Counted from the stretch's first letter, positions 52,395-61,003 are shown. The stretch: DNA of 64,000 nucleotides from Thiodiazotropha sp040506775 (GCA_040506775.1 JBEVWC010000031.1:59968-123967), one strand, 5' to 3'. Numbers and translations are program-made. Notes: generated by a model from the letters alone, not told the origin.

Positions 52395-54644
52395 ATGAAC
52401 CTTTTTGCTGTAAAAAACGTTGCACCACTTTGGCGGCTTTTCTGGCTGCTTTCGATCATCACGATTGCCCTGTCACTCTCTCTCGCTCGTTACTTTTACA
52501 ACAACGTACTCGAAAACAAATTCAGAGACCTGGATCAGTTCAATACCCTGGTGAAGGACGGATGGGTTGAGTCACGTCTTTTCGCTCAGGAATCGGTGTT
52601 GAAGATACTTTCCGAGCGTCTGATTGAAATGGACGGAATCTCACATCCGGGTCGGGCGACAAATCTTCTGGACTCACTGGTTAAGAACAGCGCCAATGTC
52701 ATCGGCATCGGTCTGTTCGATGACCAGGGCGATCTGATCTTATCGACCCACCACAGCAGAGAGACTTTTCCCAACCTTCTGAACAATCCAGCCACTGCAA
52801 CAACCTTTCTGGAAACCCTCGACAGCGAGCACATGGTACTCGGCCATGTTTATTACAATGCATATTTTGACAAATGGATCCTGCCGCTTCGTTACGCATT
52901 CAGAACACCCCAGGGCCAATCCTATGTGGTGACCTCATGGTATGACGCAGAGAGCGGCAACGCATTGTTCATCCATGACAACATTCCCCGGGATATCGCC
53001 TGCGCTGTCATATCCAGCGATTTTGTCATGCTCGATTACAAAGTGGTCTACCCACGCGACACCCTCTTTTTTCAACAGCCACTGCCCGACTCAGTAATCG
53101 AGCAGTTCAATTTACGCAAACTCAAGGGAAACCAGCGCATCCTGCAAAGTTACATCGATCGAAGCGGGCAACTGCGCTATATATCTGTAACCTACATTCC
53201 AAAATACAAAATCTATATCTCCCTGACCCGCTCGCAAACTGAAGCGATCCGGGGCTTTTACCCCATAGCCGTGAAGATTGCCGTGGGTACATTGTTCTTC
53301 TGGGGCGTACTCTATCTGTTCTTCGCCTATGTCTCGAAAAAAGAGCGAGCCTCACAGATCGCATTGGAGCACCAGGCCAAACACGACAGTGTGACAGGCC
53401 TCATGAACCGCTTTGCCATCAGTCATGAAATCGGCCGCTGCATCAGTGAGGCCAAACCTTTCTGCCTCGCGTTCATCGACCTGGACAACTTCAAAACCAT
53501 CAATGATCTCTATGGTCACAGAACCGGCGATCAGATCCTGGTTCAGGTCGCAAAACGTTTGACGACCGTGATGGATAAAGACATGCACTGCGCCCGCTTC
53601 AGCGGAGATGAGTTCGCGCTTCTGATTCCCTACACCCGGGAACGGGCGGCGCGGATCTACCAGCATGTACTGGATCTGATCAAGCTGCCTTTCGATCTGG
53701 AATATAGCGCGCTGCATGTCAGCGCCAGCATGGGGGTAAGTGTCTTTCCGTTGGATTCACAATCTCCGGAAGAACTGCTGCGCTATGCCGATATCGCATT
53801 GAACCAGGCAAAAAAGCAGAAAGATCACTGCACCTTCTTCGAGTACGACTTTCACAAGAAGGTGGAGCGTCGCTCGATTATTCAGGAGTCATTCAATACT
53901 GCCCTGAGTAACGATGAGTTCTACCTGGAATATCAACCCCAGATTGATGCAACCACCAACAGCATCATCGGCGTGGAGGCCCTGGCCAGATGGAACAGCC
54001 CTGAACTGGGAGTGATCCAACCCATGGAGTTCATTCCCATCGCAGAGGAGTCCGGTTTCATCATACCGCTGGGGTTGTCCATCCTGGAGCAGGCCTGCAG
54101 ATCGACTCAGGCAATCTGGGAGCATACCGGTCACGATTTCAAACTTTCGGTCAATGTTTCAGTGCGGCAACTGGTCGAGGAGAATTTCATTGCACAGGTG
54201 AGTCAGATCATCAACCGTTTGAAGTTTCCGCATAACAAACTGGTCCTTGAAGTCACCGAGAGCATCATGATCGATGAAAGCGAGAAGATCATTCAAAAAC
54301 TGCAATTGCTCCGCGACCAGGGCATTGGTGTCTCACTGGATGATTTCGGTACCGGATTTTCCTCCCTGAGCATGATCAGCAGAATGCCCATCTCAGAGCT
54401 CAAGGTCGACCAGAGTTTCATCCGCGACCTCCTGGTGGATGAAAATCATGCCCATCTCTCTGAAATCATCATCGAGATCGGACGCTCGATGAAAATAGAC
54501 GTGGTTGCCGAGGGTGTCGCACAGCAGGCACATGTCGACCTGCTGACAAAATTCGGCTGTCACATTTTGCAGGGTTATCACTTCTCGGAGCCATTGAGCG
54601 AAGCAGACCTGGAAGCGTATATCGAAACGCTTGATGTGCGATAG
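52395..54644 (+). CDS. GGDEF-EAL cyclic-di-GMP protein with periplasmic sensor domain
   Basis: A 749-residue inner-membrane signalling protein. An N-terminal helix (LFWLLSIITIALSLSLARYF) and a second at ~residue 295 (VGTLFFWGVLYLFFAYV) flank a ~250-residue periplasmic cache-like sensor. A GGDEF domain follows with entry SVTGLMNRFAI, IDLDNFKTINDLYGHRTGD and the active-site variant SGDEF (403-407). The EAL domain has EALARW (528-533) and the DDFGTGFSSL loop, with ELKVDQSFIRDL after it. The EAL residues look complete, so phosphodiesterase activity is likely; SGDEF may keep some cyclase activity. The upstream region contains the structured RNA candidate. Confidence 0.93.
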   Translation: MNLFAVKNVAPLWRLFWLLSIITIALSLSLARYFYNNVLENKFRDLDQFNTLVKDGWVESRLFAQESVLKILSERLIEMDGISHPGRATNLLDSLVKNSANVIGIGLFDDQGDLILSTHHSRETFPNLLNNPATATTFLETLDSEHMVLGHVYYNAYFDKWILPLRYAFRTPQGQSYVVTSWYDAESGNALFIHDNIPRDIACAVISSDFVMLDYKVVYPRDTLFFQQPLPDSVIEQFNLRKLKGNQRILQSYIDRSGQLRYISVTYIPKYKIYISLTRSQTEAIRGFYPIAVKIAVGTLFFWGVLYLFFAYVSKKERASQIALEHQAKHDSVTGLMNRFAISHEIGRCISEAKPFCLAFIDLDNFKTINDLYGHRTGDQILVQVAKRLTTVMDKDMHCARFSGDEFALLIPYTRERAARIYQHVLDLIKLPFDLEYSALHVSASMGVSVFPLDSQSPEELLRYADIALNQAKKQKDHCTFFEYDFHKKVERRSIIQESFNTALSNDEFYLEYQPQIDATTNSIIGVEALARWNSPELGVIQPMEFIPIAEESGFIIPLGLSILEQACRSTQAIWEHTGHDFKLSVNVSVRQLVEENFIAQVSQIINRLKFPHNKLVLEVTESIMIDESEKIIQKLQLLRDQGIGVSLDDFGTGFSSLSMISRMPISELKVDQSFIRDLLVDENHAHLSEIIIEIGRSMKIDVVAEGVAQQAHVDLLTKFGCHILQGYHFSEPLSEADLEAYIETLDVR

Positions 54645-54748
54645 CCACTCCCCCATTGACCAGACCAATCAGTGCGTTTCGCCTTTATTCGACTGCCTGT
54701 TTCATCCTGGAGTGACTCAATACTGTTGATGGATCTGTTTCAGCGTCC

Positions 54749-54782
54749 GATCCCGGGTTCCGCTTTGCTACACCCGGGCTAC
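54749..54782. repeat. dispersed palindrome, GATCCCGGGTT / CACCCGGGCTAC family, copy A
   Basis: CCCGGGTTCCGCTTTGCTACACCCGGGCTAC-type palindromic unit with CCCGGG arms. A nearly identical unit lies at 55032-55065. The region 54645-55091 has no gene; it also holds a separate CTCGTTCCCACGC palindrome and two CCCCCT...AGGG...GGGG segments near 54878 and 54958. It is a cluster of short intergenic repeats downstream of convergent genes. Confidence 0.8.
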
Positions 54783-54925
54783 AATGGATTATCATTTTGC
54801 GGTGACCCAGGCCTTTTGATTGACCTGTTTCAGCGGTTGACTCTGGTTCAGTCGTTGAAGACATCCACTGCACTTCCACCCCCTGTTAAGGGACTGGGGG
54901 ATTCATCGCGAGATTGGTTGTTGAG

Positions 54926-54954
54926 CTCGTTCCCACGCTCTGCGTGGGAACGAG
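54926..54954. repeat. perfect palindrome CTCGTTCCCACGC-TCT-GCGTGGGAACGAG
   Basis: Thirteen-base arms, fully complementary, with a three-base centre. This unit is a known type of dispersed proteobacterial intergenic repeat. It has no T-run, and its neighbourhood of other repeats suggests an element rather than a terminator for the adjacent genes. Confidence 0.8.
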
Positions 54955-55031
54955 CCATACCCCCTCCTTTAAAGGGATGGGGGGATTGGCGGAGAAGTCG
55001 ATTATTTTCGGAAGCCTGTTGTGTCGCGCCT

Positions 55032-55065
55032 GATCCCGGGTTCCGCTACGCTTCACCCGGGCTAC
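55032..55065. repeat. dispersed palindrome, GATCCCGGGTT / CACCCGGGCTAC family, copy B
   Basis: Second copy of the element at 54749-54782, differing mainly in the central loop (CGCTACGCTT versus CGCTTTGCTA). It lies 26 bases from the 3' end of the cytochrome b gene, so transcripts of that gene would carry it as a terminal hairpin. Confidence 0.8.
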
Positions 55066-55091
55066 TTTGATTTCTATGCAGCTAAGGCGGA

Positions 55092-55688
55092 TTACTCTTC
55101 GCTGTAGCCGGTTACCATCTCCTTGACGTAGGCGAAGGGTTTGTGACTGGTCGTCAGGGTGAAATAGAGGTGTACGAAAAGGAACGAGAGCATGGCAAAG
55201 GCCGCCAGGGTGTGGGTCAGTGCCACCAGTTCCAGGGGCAGTCCCTGCAGGCCGATCACTGCCCACTTCTGGTAGAACAGATACAGCAGACCGGTCAGCC
55301 ATAGGATCGGCGAGATCACCATGGTGAGCAGCAGGTAGGCCATACGTTGCAATGGATTGTGTTTTTCCGCCCGGCGCCGGTGAAACGGATGGGCGCCACC
55401 GAGAAAAATGCCCACCGCATAGTATTTCAGCATTGCCTGCATCGGCTCCGCTTCCGCCGGTACATACTGACGCCACTCTCCGGTGGTGGTATGCCAGAAC
55501 AGGGCCATCAGCCACAGACCGATCAGCACCCAGGCAAGACTGGTATGTACATCGATGGCCCGTTCAAAACCGAGCAACTGGTAGGTACCGTGGATCTCGA
55601 ACCCGGTGATCAGCATGAGAATGATGAGCACTGACTGGATCCAATGCCAGACCCGTTCGAAGCGACTGTACAGGATCACCCTAGCCAT
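55092..55688 (-). CDS. four-helix cytochrome b (Ni/Fe-hydrogenase/thiosulfate-reductase type)
   Basis: A 198-residue inner-membrane diheme cytochrome b expected to exchange electrons with the quinone pool. Four hydrophobic helices are seen, with likely heme histidines in ERVWHWIQSVLIILML, DVHTSLAWVLIGLWLMALFWH, ALTHTLAAFAMLSF and FVHLYFTLTTSHK. It overlaps the upstream octaheme cytochrome gene by eight bases, so the two are almost certainly made together and form a quinone-linked redox complex. The two palindromic repeats just downstream could act as the 3' end. Confidence 0.88.
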   Translation of the reverse strand: MARVILYSRFERVWHWIQSVLIILMLITGFEIHGTYQLLGFERAIDVHTSLAWVLIGLWLMALFWHTTTGEWRQYVPAEAEPMQAMLKYYAVGIFLGGAHPFHRRRAEKHNPLQRMAYLLLTMVISPILWLTGLLYLFYQKWAVIGLQGLPLELVALTHTLAAFAMLSFLFVHLYFTLTTSHKPFAYVKEMVTGYSEE

Positions 55689-57288
55689 TGTTCCCCTCCC
55701 GTCTTTTACGCATCACCATCCGTCCCAGACCGTGCAGTCCGACTCCACCGATACTGCCCAGCACCATCAGCCATCCCAGGGTATCGACCCACAGACTGCG
55801 ATCCCGGCCCGGCATGTAGAACCCGCCCAGGTCCTTGAGCCGGCCGTCCCGGCTGTGACAGTCCACGCAACCCAGGGCCTGCTCTTTTGGCGCCACCATA
55901 TGCGCCAGAGGCCAATGGTAGGTGGTTTCGATAAACCCGAATTCGCCGCTGTAGTCGGCGCCTGAGGCGGCCATTGCGGACTGGATCGCCCGGCCCCAGT
56001 CGTAGGATTTCCAGTAGGCGTCCGAATCCTTGCCGAACAGGTGGGTCAGCACCAGGGTGTTGTTGCCCTTGTCGTAGGCCTGGCGGCCACGCATCACCTT
56101 GAAGGGCCAGATGCGCGCCTCGGGATCGTCGTAACTGCCATCGAAGGTGTTGATCGCCACCACCTGGTTCGGATCGATCGTTTCATCCAGCTGTTTGTAG
56201 CGGATGTTGCCCGAGTACCAGGCATATTCCGGCACCAGGTTTTCCCCCCAGTCGAAACTGCCCTTCTTGGTGTCGTAGACCAGGTAGCCCCGCGCATCCT
56301 TCTCCGTGATGCCCTTGCCGTTCGCGTCCTTGCGTCCCGCAGTGGACCAGTCCCACCAGATCTTGGTCGGTTTGCCGCCCCGGGCATAGGTGGGGATGTG
56401 GCAGGTGACACAGGCGATCTTGCTGGTGTGATCGTTGTTTTTGTCGTGAATCCCGGGTTCATGGGGACGACTGCCGTGGCACGACTCGCAGGTGGTGCGG
56501 TTGCCGTCATCACGGCCGGGCACATCGATTCCGTGGGTATCCTTGGCCACGGTGGTGTAACGGCTGCCGGTGACATCGTGACCGTCGGCCTCATGGCAGG
56601 TACCACAGGAAAAATCCAGCCCGTCGGTGCCCATGTGCACATCCAGCGCCTTGTCCGGATGGGTCATGCTCGAGTCCAGGTCACCATGCTTCACCCCGTC
56701 GCCACCACCGCCATAGAAGTGGCACACGCCGCAACTGGCCCGACTGGATTTGCCTACATGCTGAGCCACCAGAGCCAGGTCCGGGGCCTTCCAGATCTTG
56801 TTGCTGCCGGGAGGAAAGGCCTTGTCCTGGTAGGTGGGATGACCGGCGCCGGTGGGAAACTTCTTATAGCCACCGGTGGTGTCGTGGCAGACCAGGCAAT
56901 CCACATGATCCTCGGAGCTGAAATCGAAGGAGGCGTCCTTCCAGCCATAACCCACATGGCAACTGGTACAGCGTGCGTAATTGGTTTCGATACTGCCGCA
57001 GAAACTGTTGATCACCACCCGCTTGCCCAGGGTCTCGCCGGTCTGCGGATGGGTCAGTTGCCAGGTCCAGTGCTTGGTCTGGTGAATCTGCCTGGCCGCC
57101 TCGGTGTGACAAGTCAGACAGGCCCGGGTTACCGCTGGTCCGTCCTCGAAGGGTCCGGCCAGGGCCTCGAATTTGGAATGATCCGCGGTGCTGTTCCGCG
57201 TATTGGTGGCCGCCATCCCGGGCAGAGCCGTGACCAGCAGCAGGAACATGGCTGCCGTACCGGTCAGGACGAAACGTCTCAGTCGCAT
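55681..57288 (-). CDS. octaheme cytochrome c, tetrathionate-reductase (OTR) family
   Basis: A 535-residue periplasmic multiheme protein with signal peptide MRLRRFVLTGTAAMFLLLVT. It has exactly eight CxxCH sites: CLTCH (57), CTSCH (107), CLVCH (131), CGVCH (186), CGTCH (228), CESCH (267), CVTCH (293) and CVDCH (474). A C-terminal helix (TLGWLMVLGSIGGVGLHGLG) anchors it in the membrane. This count and spacing fit the octaheme tetrathionate reductase family, whose members reduce tetrathionate, nitrite or hydroxylamine in vitro. GAGGG precedes the ATG. In this sulfur-metabolising context an oxidised sulfur compound is the likely substrate, but this is inferred. Confidence 0.92.
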   Translation of the reverse strand: MRLRRFVLTGTAAMFLLLVTALPGMAATNTRNSTADHSKFEALAGPFEDGPAVTRACLTCHTEAARQIHQTKHWTWQLTHPQTGETLGKRVVINSFCGSIETNYARCTSCHVGYGWKDASFDFSSEDHVDCLVCHDTTGGYKKFPTGAGHPTYQDKAFPPGSNKIWKAPDLALVAQHVGKSSRASCGVCHFYGGGGDGVKHGDLDSSMTHPDKALDVHMGTDGLDFSCGTCHEADGHDVTGSRYTTVAKDTHGIDVPGRDDGNRTTCESCHGSRPHEPGIHDKNNDHTSKIACVTCHIPTYARGGKPTKIWWDWSTAGRKDANGKGITEKDARGYLVYDTKKGSFDWGENLVPEYAWYSGNIRYKQLDETIDPNQVVAINTFDGSYDDPEARIWPFKVMRGRQAYDKGNNTLVLTHLFGKDSDAYWKSYDWGRAIQSAMAASGADYSGEFGFIETTYHWPLAHMVAPKEQALGCVDCHSRDGRLKDLGGFYMPGRDRSLWVDTLGWLMVLGSIGGVGLHGLGRMVMRKRREGNNG

Positions 57289-57430
57289 TGCGCAACCCTC
57301 TTGGTCGATCGTTTGCGCAGACCCCGGGATTGCAGATCCGCGCCTGGGGCGGGTCGGTTACCGCTTGACCACGTTGACTCTGTCAGCTTAATCGCCGTTC
57401 AACGGCTTGGCAAATTGCGTCGTTCCCGTA

Positions 57431-58114
57431 TCAAGTCCTAAGGGATGAAATATTCTGAACGGTATTTGCAGAAACTGTTTGCGCCAGCGGATGCTCCAGG
57501 AAGCGCTCATCCAGACAATGACCGGTGCGACAGGTCTGCCATACATGCTGAGCGTTGTGAAAATCATCAAGACGATGCTGCAGGGCCACCCGCTGCGCAT
57601 CCGTCATCAACGACGGGTGGTAGGTGGTGCGCAACTGACAGGGTACGCCGGAGGCCTCCAGCAGATGGGCACTGCGCCAGGCCAGGGTGCCACTCTCCGG
57701 CATCCCGGTAAGGAGCGGATAGTCCTCCGGCAAGGCCTTGAGATCAAGACCGACCCAGTCCAGCAGGGGCAGGAGTTTTTCCAGCCGCCCGGGGTAGACC
57801 CCCGAGGTGTGCAGACCGATTTCATAGCCCATGGCCCTGACCTCGGCGATAGCCCCCGGCAAGGCCTGCTGCTGGGTGGGCTCACCGCCGCTGAACACCA
57901 CCGCATCGAGCAGATCACGGCGACTGTCCAGGAACTCGAGCACCTCGCTCCAGGGGATCCGCTGGAGAGCGGAACGGGGCAGCAAATCCCCATTGTGGCA
58001 GTAGCGGCATCGCAGGGGACACCCCTGACAGAAGACCACTGCGGCGAGACGGTCCGGGTAGTCCAGGGTGGTCAGGGGCTGCAGTCCGCCGACATTGAGT
58101 TGTGGGATTGGCAT
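57431..58114 (-). CDS. nrdG: anaerobic ribonucleoside-triphosphate reductase activating protein
   Basis: A 227-residue radical-SAM activase that abstracts hydrogen from the glycyl-radical site of NrdD. The [4Fe-4S] motif is CPLRCRYC (C32, C36, C39), preceded by VVFCQG. Other family features are VFSGGEPTQQ and GLHTSGVYPGRL. It lies 18 bases after the small glycyl-radical gene and is the last of a three-gene operon with nrdD. The start is ATG 58114. Length is at the long end for NrdG. Confidence 0.94.
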   Translation of the reverse strand: MPIPQLNVGGLQPLTTLDYPDRLAAVVFCQGCPLRCRYCHNGDLLPRSALQRIPWSEVLEFLDSRRDLLDAVVFSGGEPTQQQALPGAIAEVRAMGYEIGLHTSGVYPGRLEKLLPLLDWVGLDLKALPEDYPLLTGMPESGTLAWRSAHLLEASGVPCQLRTTYHPSLMTDAQRVALQHRLDDFHNAQHVWQTCRTGHCLDERFLEHPLAQTVSANTVQNISSLRT

Positions 58115-58132
58115 TGGTTGTTCGACAAGCGG

Positions 58133-58312
58133 CTAGACGGCCACCCTGCCATTCAACAGGGGTTGCGCGGTCTGTTCGGTGAAACAGCGTCGTTCCGCCT
58201 GTTCCGAGCGCTTGCCCGGGTTGAATGCGGAGACCGGGCGGTGATAGCCCATGACCCGGGTCCAGACCTCGCAACGGGTGCGCTCATCATCCTTCAATTC
58301 AATGGGTTGCAT
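58133..58312 (-). CDS. nrdD: separate C-terminal glycyl-radical peptide of class III ribonucleotide reductase
   Basis: A 59-residue protein, MQPIELKDDERTRCEVWTR then VMGYHRPVSAFNPGKRSE, ending NGRVAV. The segment matches the C-terminal radical loop of NrdD, which ends RVxGYxxP...N.GK..E, with the likely radical glycine at G22. The larger NrdD encoded upstream stops before this point. The ATG at 58312 lies inside the end of nrdD, overlapping it by 14 bases in another frame, and has its own strong ribosome site (AGGAGG about nine bases upstream). It therefore appears to be translated as a free subunit, in the manner of split glycyl-radical enzymes. Whether this is universal in the lineage is unknown to me. 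Confidence 0.75.
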   Translation of the reverse strand: MQPIELKDDERTRCEVWTRVMGYHRPVSAFNPGKRSEQAERRCFTEQTAQPLLNGRVAV

Positions 58313-60344
58313 GGTTCGATGCCTCCTGTTGTTTGCGTTGTATCAGTGCCTCGTCGCACTTGGGACAGAACTCGTGCTCGCCGCTCAGGTAACCGTGGAC
58401 CGGGCAGATGGAGAAGGTCGGGGTCACCGTCAGGTAAGGCACGCGGAAGTTTTCCAGGGAGCGCCGCACCAGCCGCTTGCAGGCCTCGGTGCTGCTGACA
58501 CGTTCGTTCATGTAGAGGTGCAGCACGGTACCGCCGGTGTAGCGGCGTTGCAGGGGCTCCTGGTGGATCAGCGCGGCAAAGGGATCGTCGGTGTGGCCCA
58601 CCGGGAGTTGCGATGAGTTGGTGTAGTAGGACTGTTCCCCGTGGCCGGCCTGGAGAATACCGGGATAGCGCTTGCGATCCTCCTTGGCGAACCGGTAGGT
58701 GGTGCCCTCCGCCGGGGTCGCCTCCAGGTTGAACAGGTTGCCGGTCTCCTCCTGAAACGCCACCATGCGCTGGCGGATGTGATCGAGGAACCGGGCGGCG
58801 AAGCGCTGACCCCACTCCGAGGTGATGTCCAGTTCGCCCCGGGTGTAGTTGCGGATCATCTCATTGATGCCGTTCACACCAATGGTGGCGAAGTGATTGC
58901 GCAGGGTTCCGAGGTAACGCTTGGTGTAGGGAAACAGTCCGGCATCCATGTGCCGCTGGATCACCTTGCGCTTGATCTCCAGACTGTTGCGGGCCAGCCG
59001 CAGCAGCTCATCCAGGCGCTTGATCAGATTCTCTTCATCCTCCCGGTACTGGTAGCCAAGACGTGCGCAATTGATCGTCACCACTCCCAGGGAACCGGTC
59101 TGTTCCGCAGAACCGAACAGACCGTTGCCCCGCTTCAGCAGTTCCCGCAGATCGAGCTGCAAACGGCAGCACATGGAACGGACCATGTTCGGGCTCAACT
59201 CCGAATTGAGAAAGTTCTGAAAATAGGGCAGTCCGTATTTCGCGGTCATGGCGAACAGGCGTTCCGCGTTCTCGCTCTCCCAGGGGAAGTCCGGGGTGAT
59301 GTTGTAGGTCGGTATCGGAAAGGTGAAGATCCGCCCCTTGGCGTCCCCCGCCGTCATCACCTCGATGTAGGCCCGGTTGATCAGATCCATCTCCGCCTGC
59401 AGTTCACCATAGCTGAAGGGCATCTCCTCGCCGCCGATGATCGGGATCTGCTCGCGCAGGTCCTCGGGGCAGACCCAGTCGAAGGTGAGGTTGGTGAAGG
59501 GGGTCTGGGTGCCCCAGCGGGAGGGCACGTTGAGGTTGTAGATCAGCTCCTGAATGTATTGGCGCACCTGGGAGAAGCTGAGATTGTCCTTGCGCACGAA
59601 GGGCGCCATGTAGGTGTCGAAGGAGCTGAAGGCCTGGGCGCCGGCCCATTCGTTCTGCAGGGTGCCGAGGAAATTGACGATCTGGCCCACCGCGCTGGAC
59701 ATGTGTTTCGGCGGTCCCGCCTCAACCTTGCCGGGCACCCCGTTGAGTCCCTCGTGCAGCAGGGTGCGCAGGGACCAGCCGGCACAGTAACCGGCGAGCA
59801 TGTCCAGGTCGTGGATATGCAGATCGGCCTCGCGATGGGCCTCGCCGATCTCCGGCGGATAGACGTGGCTGAGCCAGTAGTTGGCGATCATCTTGCCCGA
59901 GGTGTTGAGAATCAGCCCACCTAGGGAGTAGCCCTGGTTGGCGTTGGCGTTGACCCGCCAGTCGGCGCGCTCCAGGTACTCACCCACCGAGGCGGCCACG
60001 TCCACCAGGGTGCGGCGCGCCTCGCGCAGTTTCTTGTGCTGCTCCCGGTAGACAATGTAGGCGCGGGCGGTCTTCAGGTGATTGGCGCTGATCAGGGCCT
60101 GCTCGACGATATCCTGGATGCGCTCGATACCCGGGACCCCGCCGCGCAGCCCGGCATGAGTCAGCACCTTCACCACCTGGGCGGTGAGCAGGCGCGCCTC
60201 GTCATCATCGAACTCACCCGTGGCCTGCCCCGCCTTGAGAATCGCGTTACGGATTTTTGAGACATCGAAGTCCGCCTCACCACCGTCCCGTTTGAGGACT
60301 TTGGCAGGCAGGTGGAAGGTCTGCGAGGGGGCGTGAGCGGGCAT
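58299..60344 (-). CDS. nrdD: anaerobic ribonucleoside-triphosphate reductase large part
   Basis: A 681-residue class III ribonucleotide reductase that makes deoxyribonucleotides without oxygen. An N-terminal ATP-cone (KVLKRDGGEADFDVSKIRNAILKAG) is followed by the catalytic barrel: YSLGGLILNTSGKMIANYWLS, DLHIHDLDMLAGYCAGWSL and NLTFDWVCPEDL. The C-terminal zinc site is CPVHGYLSGEHEFCPKC (C647, H650, C660, C663). The protein then ends at SNHATH without the glycyl-radical loop, which is in the next small gene. The start is ATG 60344. The operon is preceded by an FNR-type site. Confidence 0.93.
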   Translation of the reverse strand: MPAHAPSQTFHLPAKVLKRDGGEADFDVSKIRNAILKAGQATGEFDDDEARLLTAQVVKVLTHAGLRGGVPGIERIQDIVEQALISANHLKTARAYIVYREQHKKLREARRTLVDVAASVGEYLERADWRVNANANQGYSLGGLILNTSGKMIANYWLSHVYPPEIGEAHREADLHIHDLDMLAGYCAGWSLRTLLHEGLNGVPGKVEAGPPKHMSSAVGQIVNFLGTLQNEWAGAQAFSSFDTYMAPFVRKDNLSFSQVRQYIQELIYNLNVPSRWGTQTPFTNLTFDWVCPEDLREQIPIIGGEEMPFSYGELQAEMDLINRAYIEVMTAGDAKGRIFTFPIPTYNITPDFPWESENAERLFAMTAKYGLPYFQNFLNSELSPNMVRSMCCRLQLDLRELLKRGNGLFGSAEQTGSLGVVTINCARLGYQYREDEENLIKRLDELLRLARNSLEIKRKVIQRHMDAGLFPYTKRYLGTLRNHFATIGVNGINEMIRNYTRGELDITSEWGQRFAARFLDHIRQRMVAFQEETGNLFNLEATPAEGTTYRFAKEDRKRYPGILQAGHGEQSYYTNSSQLPVGHTDDPFAALIHQEPLQRRYTGGTVLHLYMNERVSSTEACKRLVRRSLENFRVPYLTVTPTFSICPVHGYLSGEHEFCPKCDEALIQRKQQEASNHATH

Positions 60345-60409
60345 GGCCGTGAATCCTCCGGATAAACAGGCTTAATAACAAGATCTGGTGACGACTATGA
60401 AGTTAAGAC

Positions 60410-60452
60410 ACTATATCTTGTGTTTACAAGGCCGGAACTTGATCGAGATCAA
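60410..60452 (-). promoter_or_regulatory. FNR/Anr box and -10 element for the nrdD operon
   Basis: A perfect FNR consensus palindrome, TTGAT-CGAG-ATCAA, lies at 60439-60452. On the minus strand a TATAGT hexamer (60415-60410) follows 23 bases after the edge of the box. That is close to the -41.5 activating arrangement, and the start codon is 66 bases further on. This predicts induction of nrdD-nrdG by an Fnr/Anr regulator under low oxygen. Confidence 0.75.
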
Positions 60453-60698
60453 TAGAACCACGATTGTCATATTGACGCAGTATTGACGACTGATCAGTGA
60501 GTTATCTGGCAATGCTCATGAAATGCACGAACAGCAGAGGTTGGACCGAATGAAACAAGGAGATTTTTTGAGGACCAGGAACGAAAAGCAGATCAGTGCC
60601 CCGTCCATAAATTACCCTGGCTACTGAGTGCCGAGGAGCAGCAGAAGCCTCAGACAACACTGGACGTGCATCCTGCGGCCCTGTTCCGAGACAACCTC

Positions 60699-60728
60699 GT
60701 AGGTCGGGTTAGCGAAGCGTAACCCGAC
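60699..60728. repeat. GTCGGGTTA repeat, single arm (copy 3)
   Basis: One ~30-base arm, GTAGGTCGGG then TTAGCGAAGC then GTAACCCGAC, matches the arms at 12560-12643 and 44523-44608 but lacks the facing arm. It sits in a gene-poor gap (60453-61003) where I see no other convincing gene; a ~79-codon minus-strand frame crosses the repeat and is not supported. Confidence 0.75.
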
Positions 60729-61003
60729 GTTACCCTGATGAAGGCGCTCCATCGGGCTTCATTAGTTGCCCAGATCTTCCGCCGCCTAGAGGCGAGCGAT
60801 ATTGTCGTTACCTGCTGTAGCGTTGTGGTCGATCCACCGATCTGAAACAGCACGTCGTCCAATTGCTCCAGTTCCAGTGCTGTGACCAACCAGTTACATC
60901 AGATGCGCTGCTAGGCACAGAACCCGCTCGAGAGGTTTTCTATGTTTGAGTCCGGTTGTAGACGCAACGAGGTCAAGTCATGCCTTGCATCTGCTCTTCA
61001 AGC

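Noticed and set aside
58299..58312. Programmed or accidental frameshift joining NrdD to the glycyl-radical peptide
   Set aside because: No slippery heptamer was seen, and the small frame has its own ATG and an AGGAGG site at good spacing; separate translation explains the data better.
60650..60889. A ~79-codon minus-strand frame that runs through the GTCGGGTTA repeat
   Set aside because: No ribosome site, no family resemblance, and part of it is the repeat itself.
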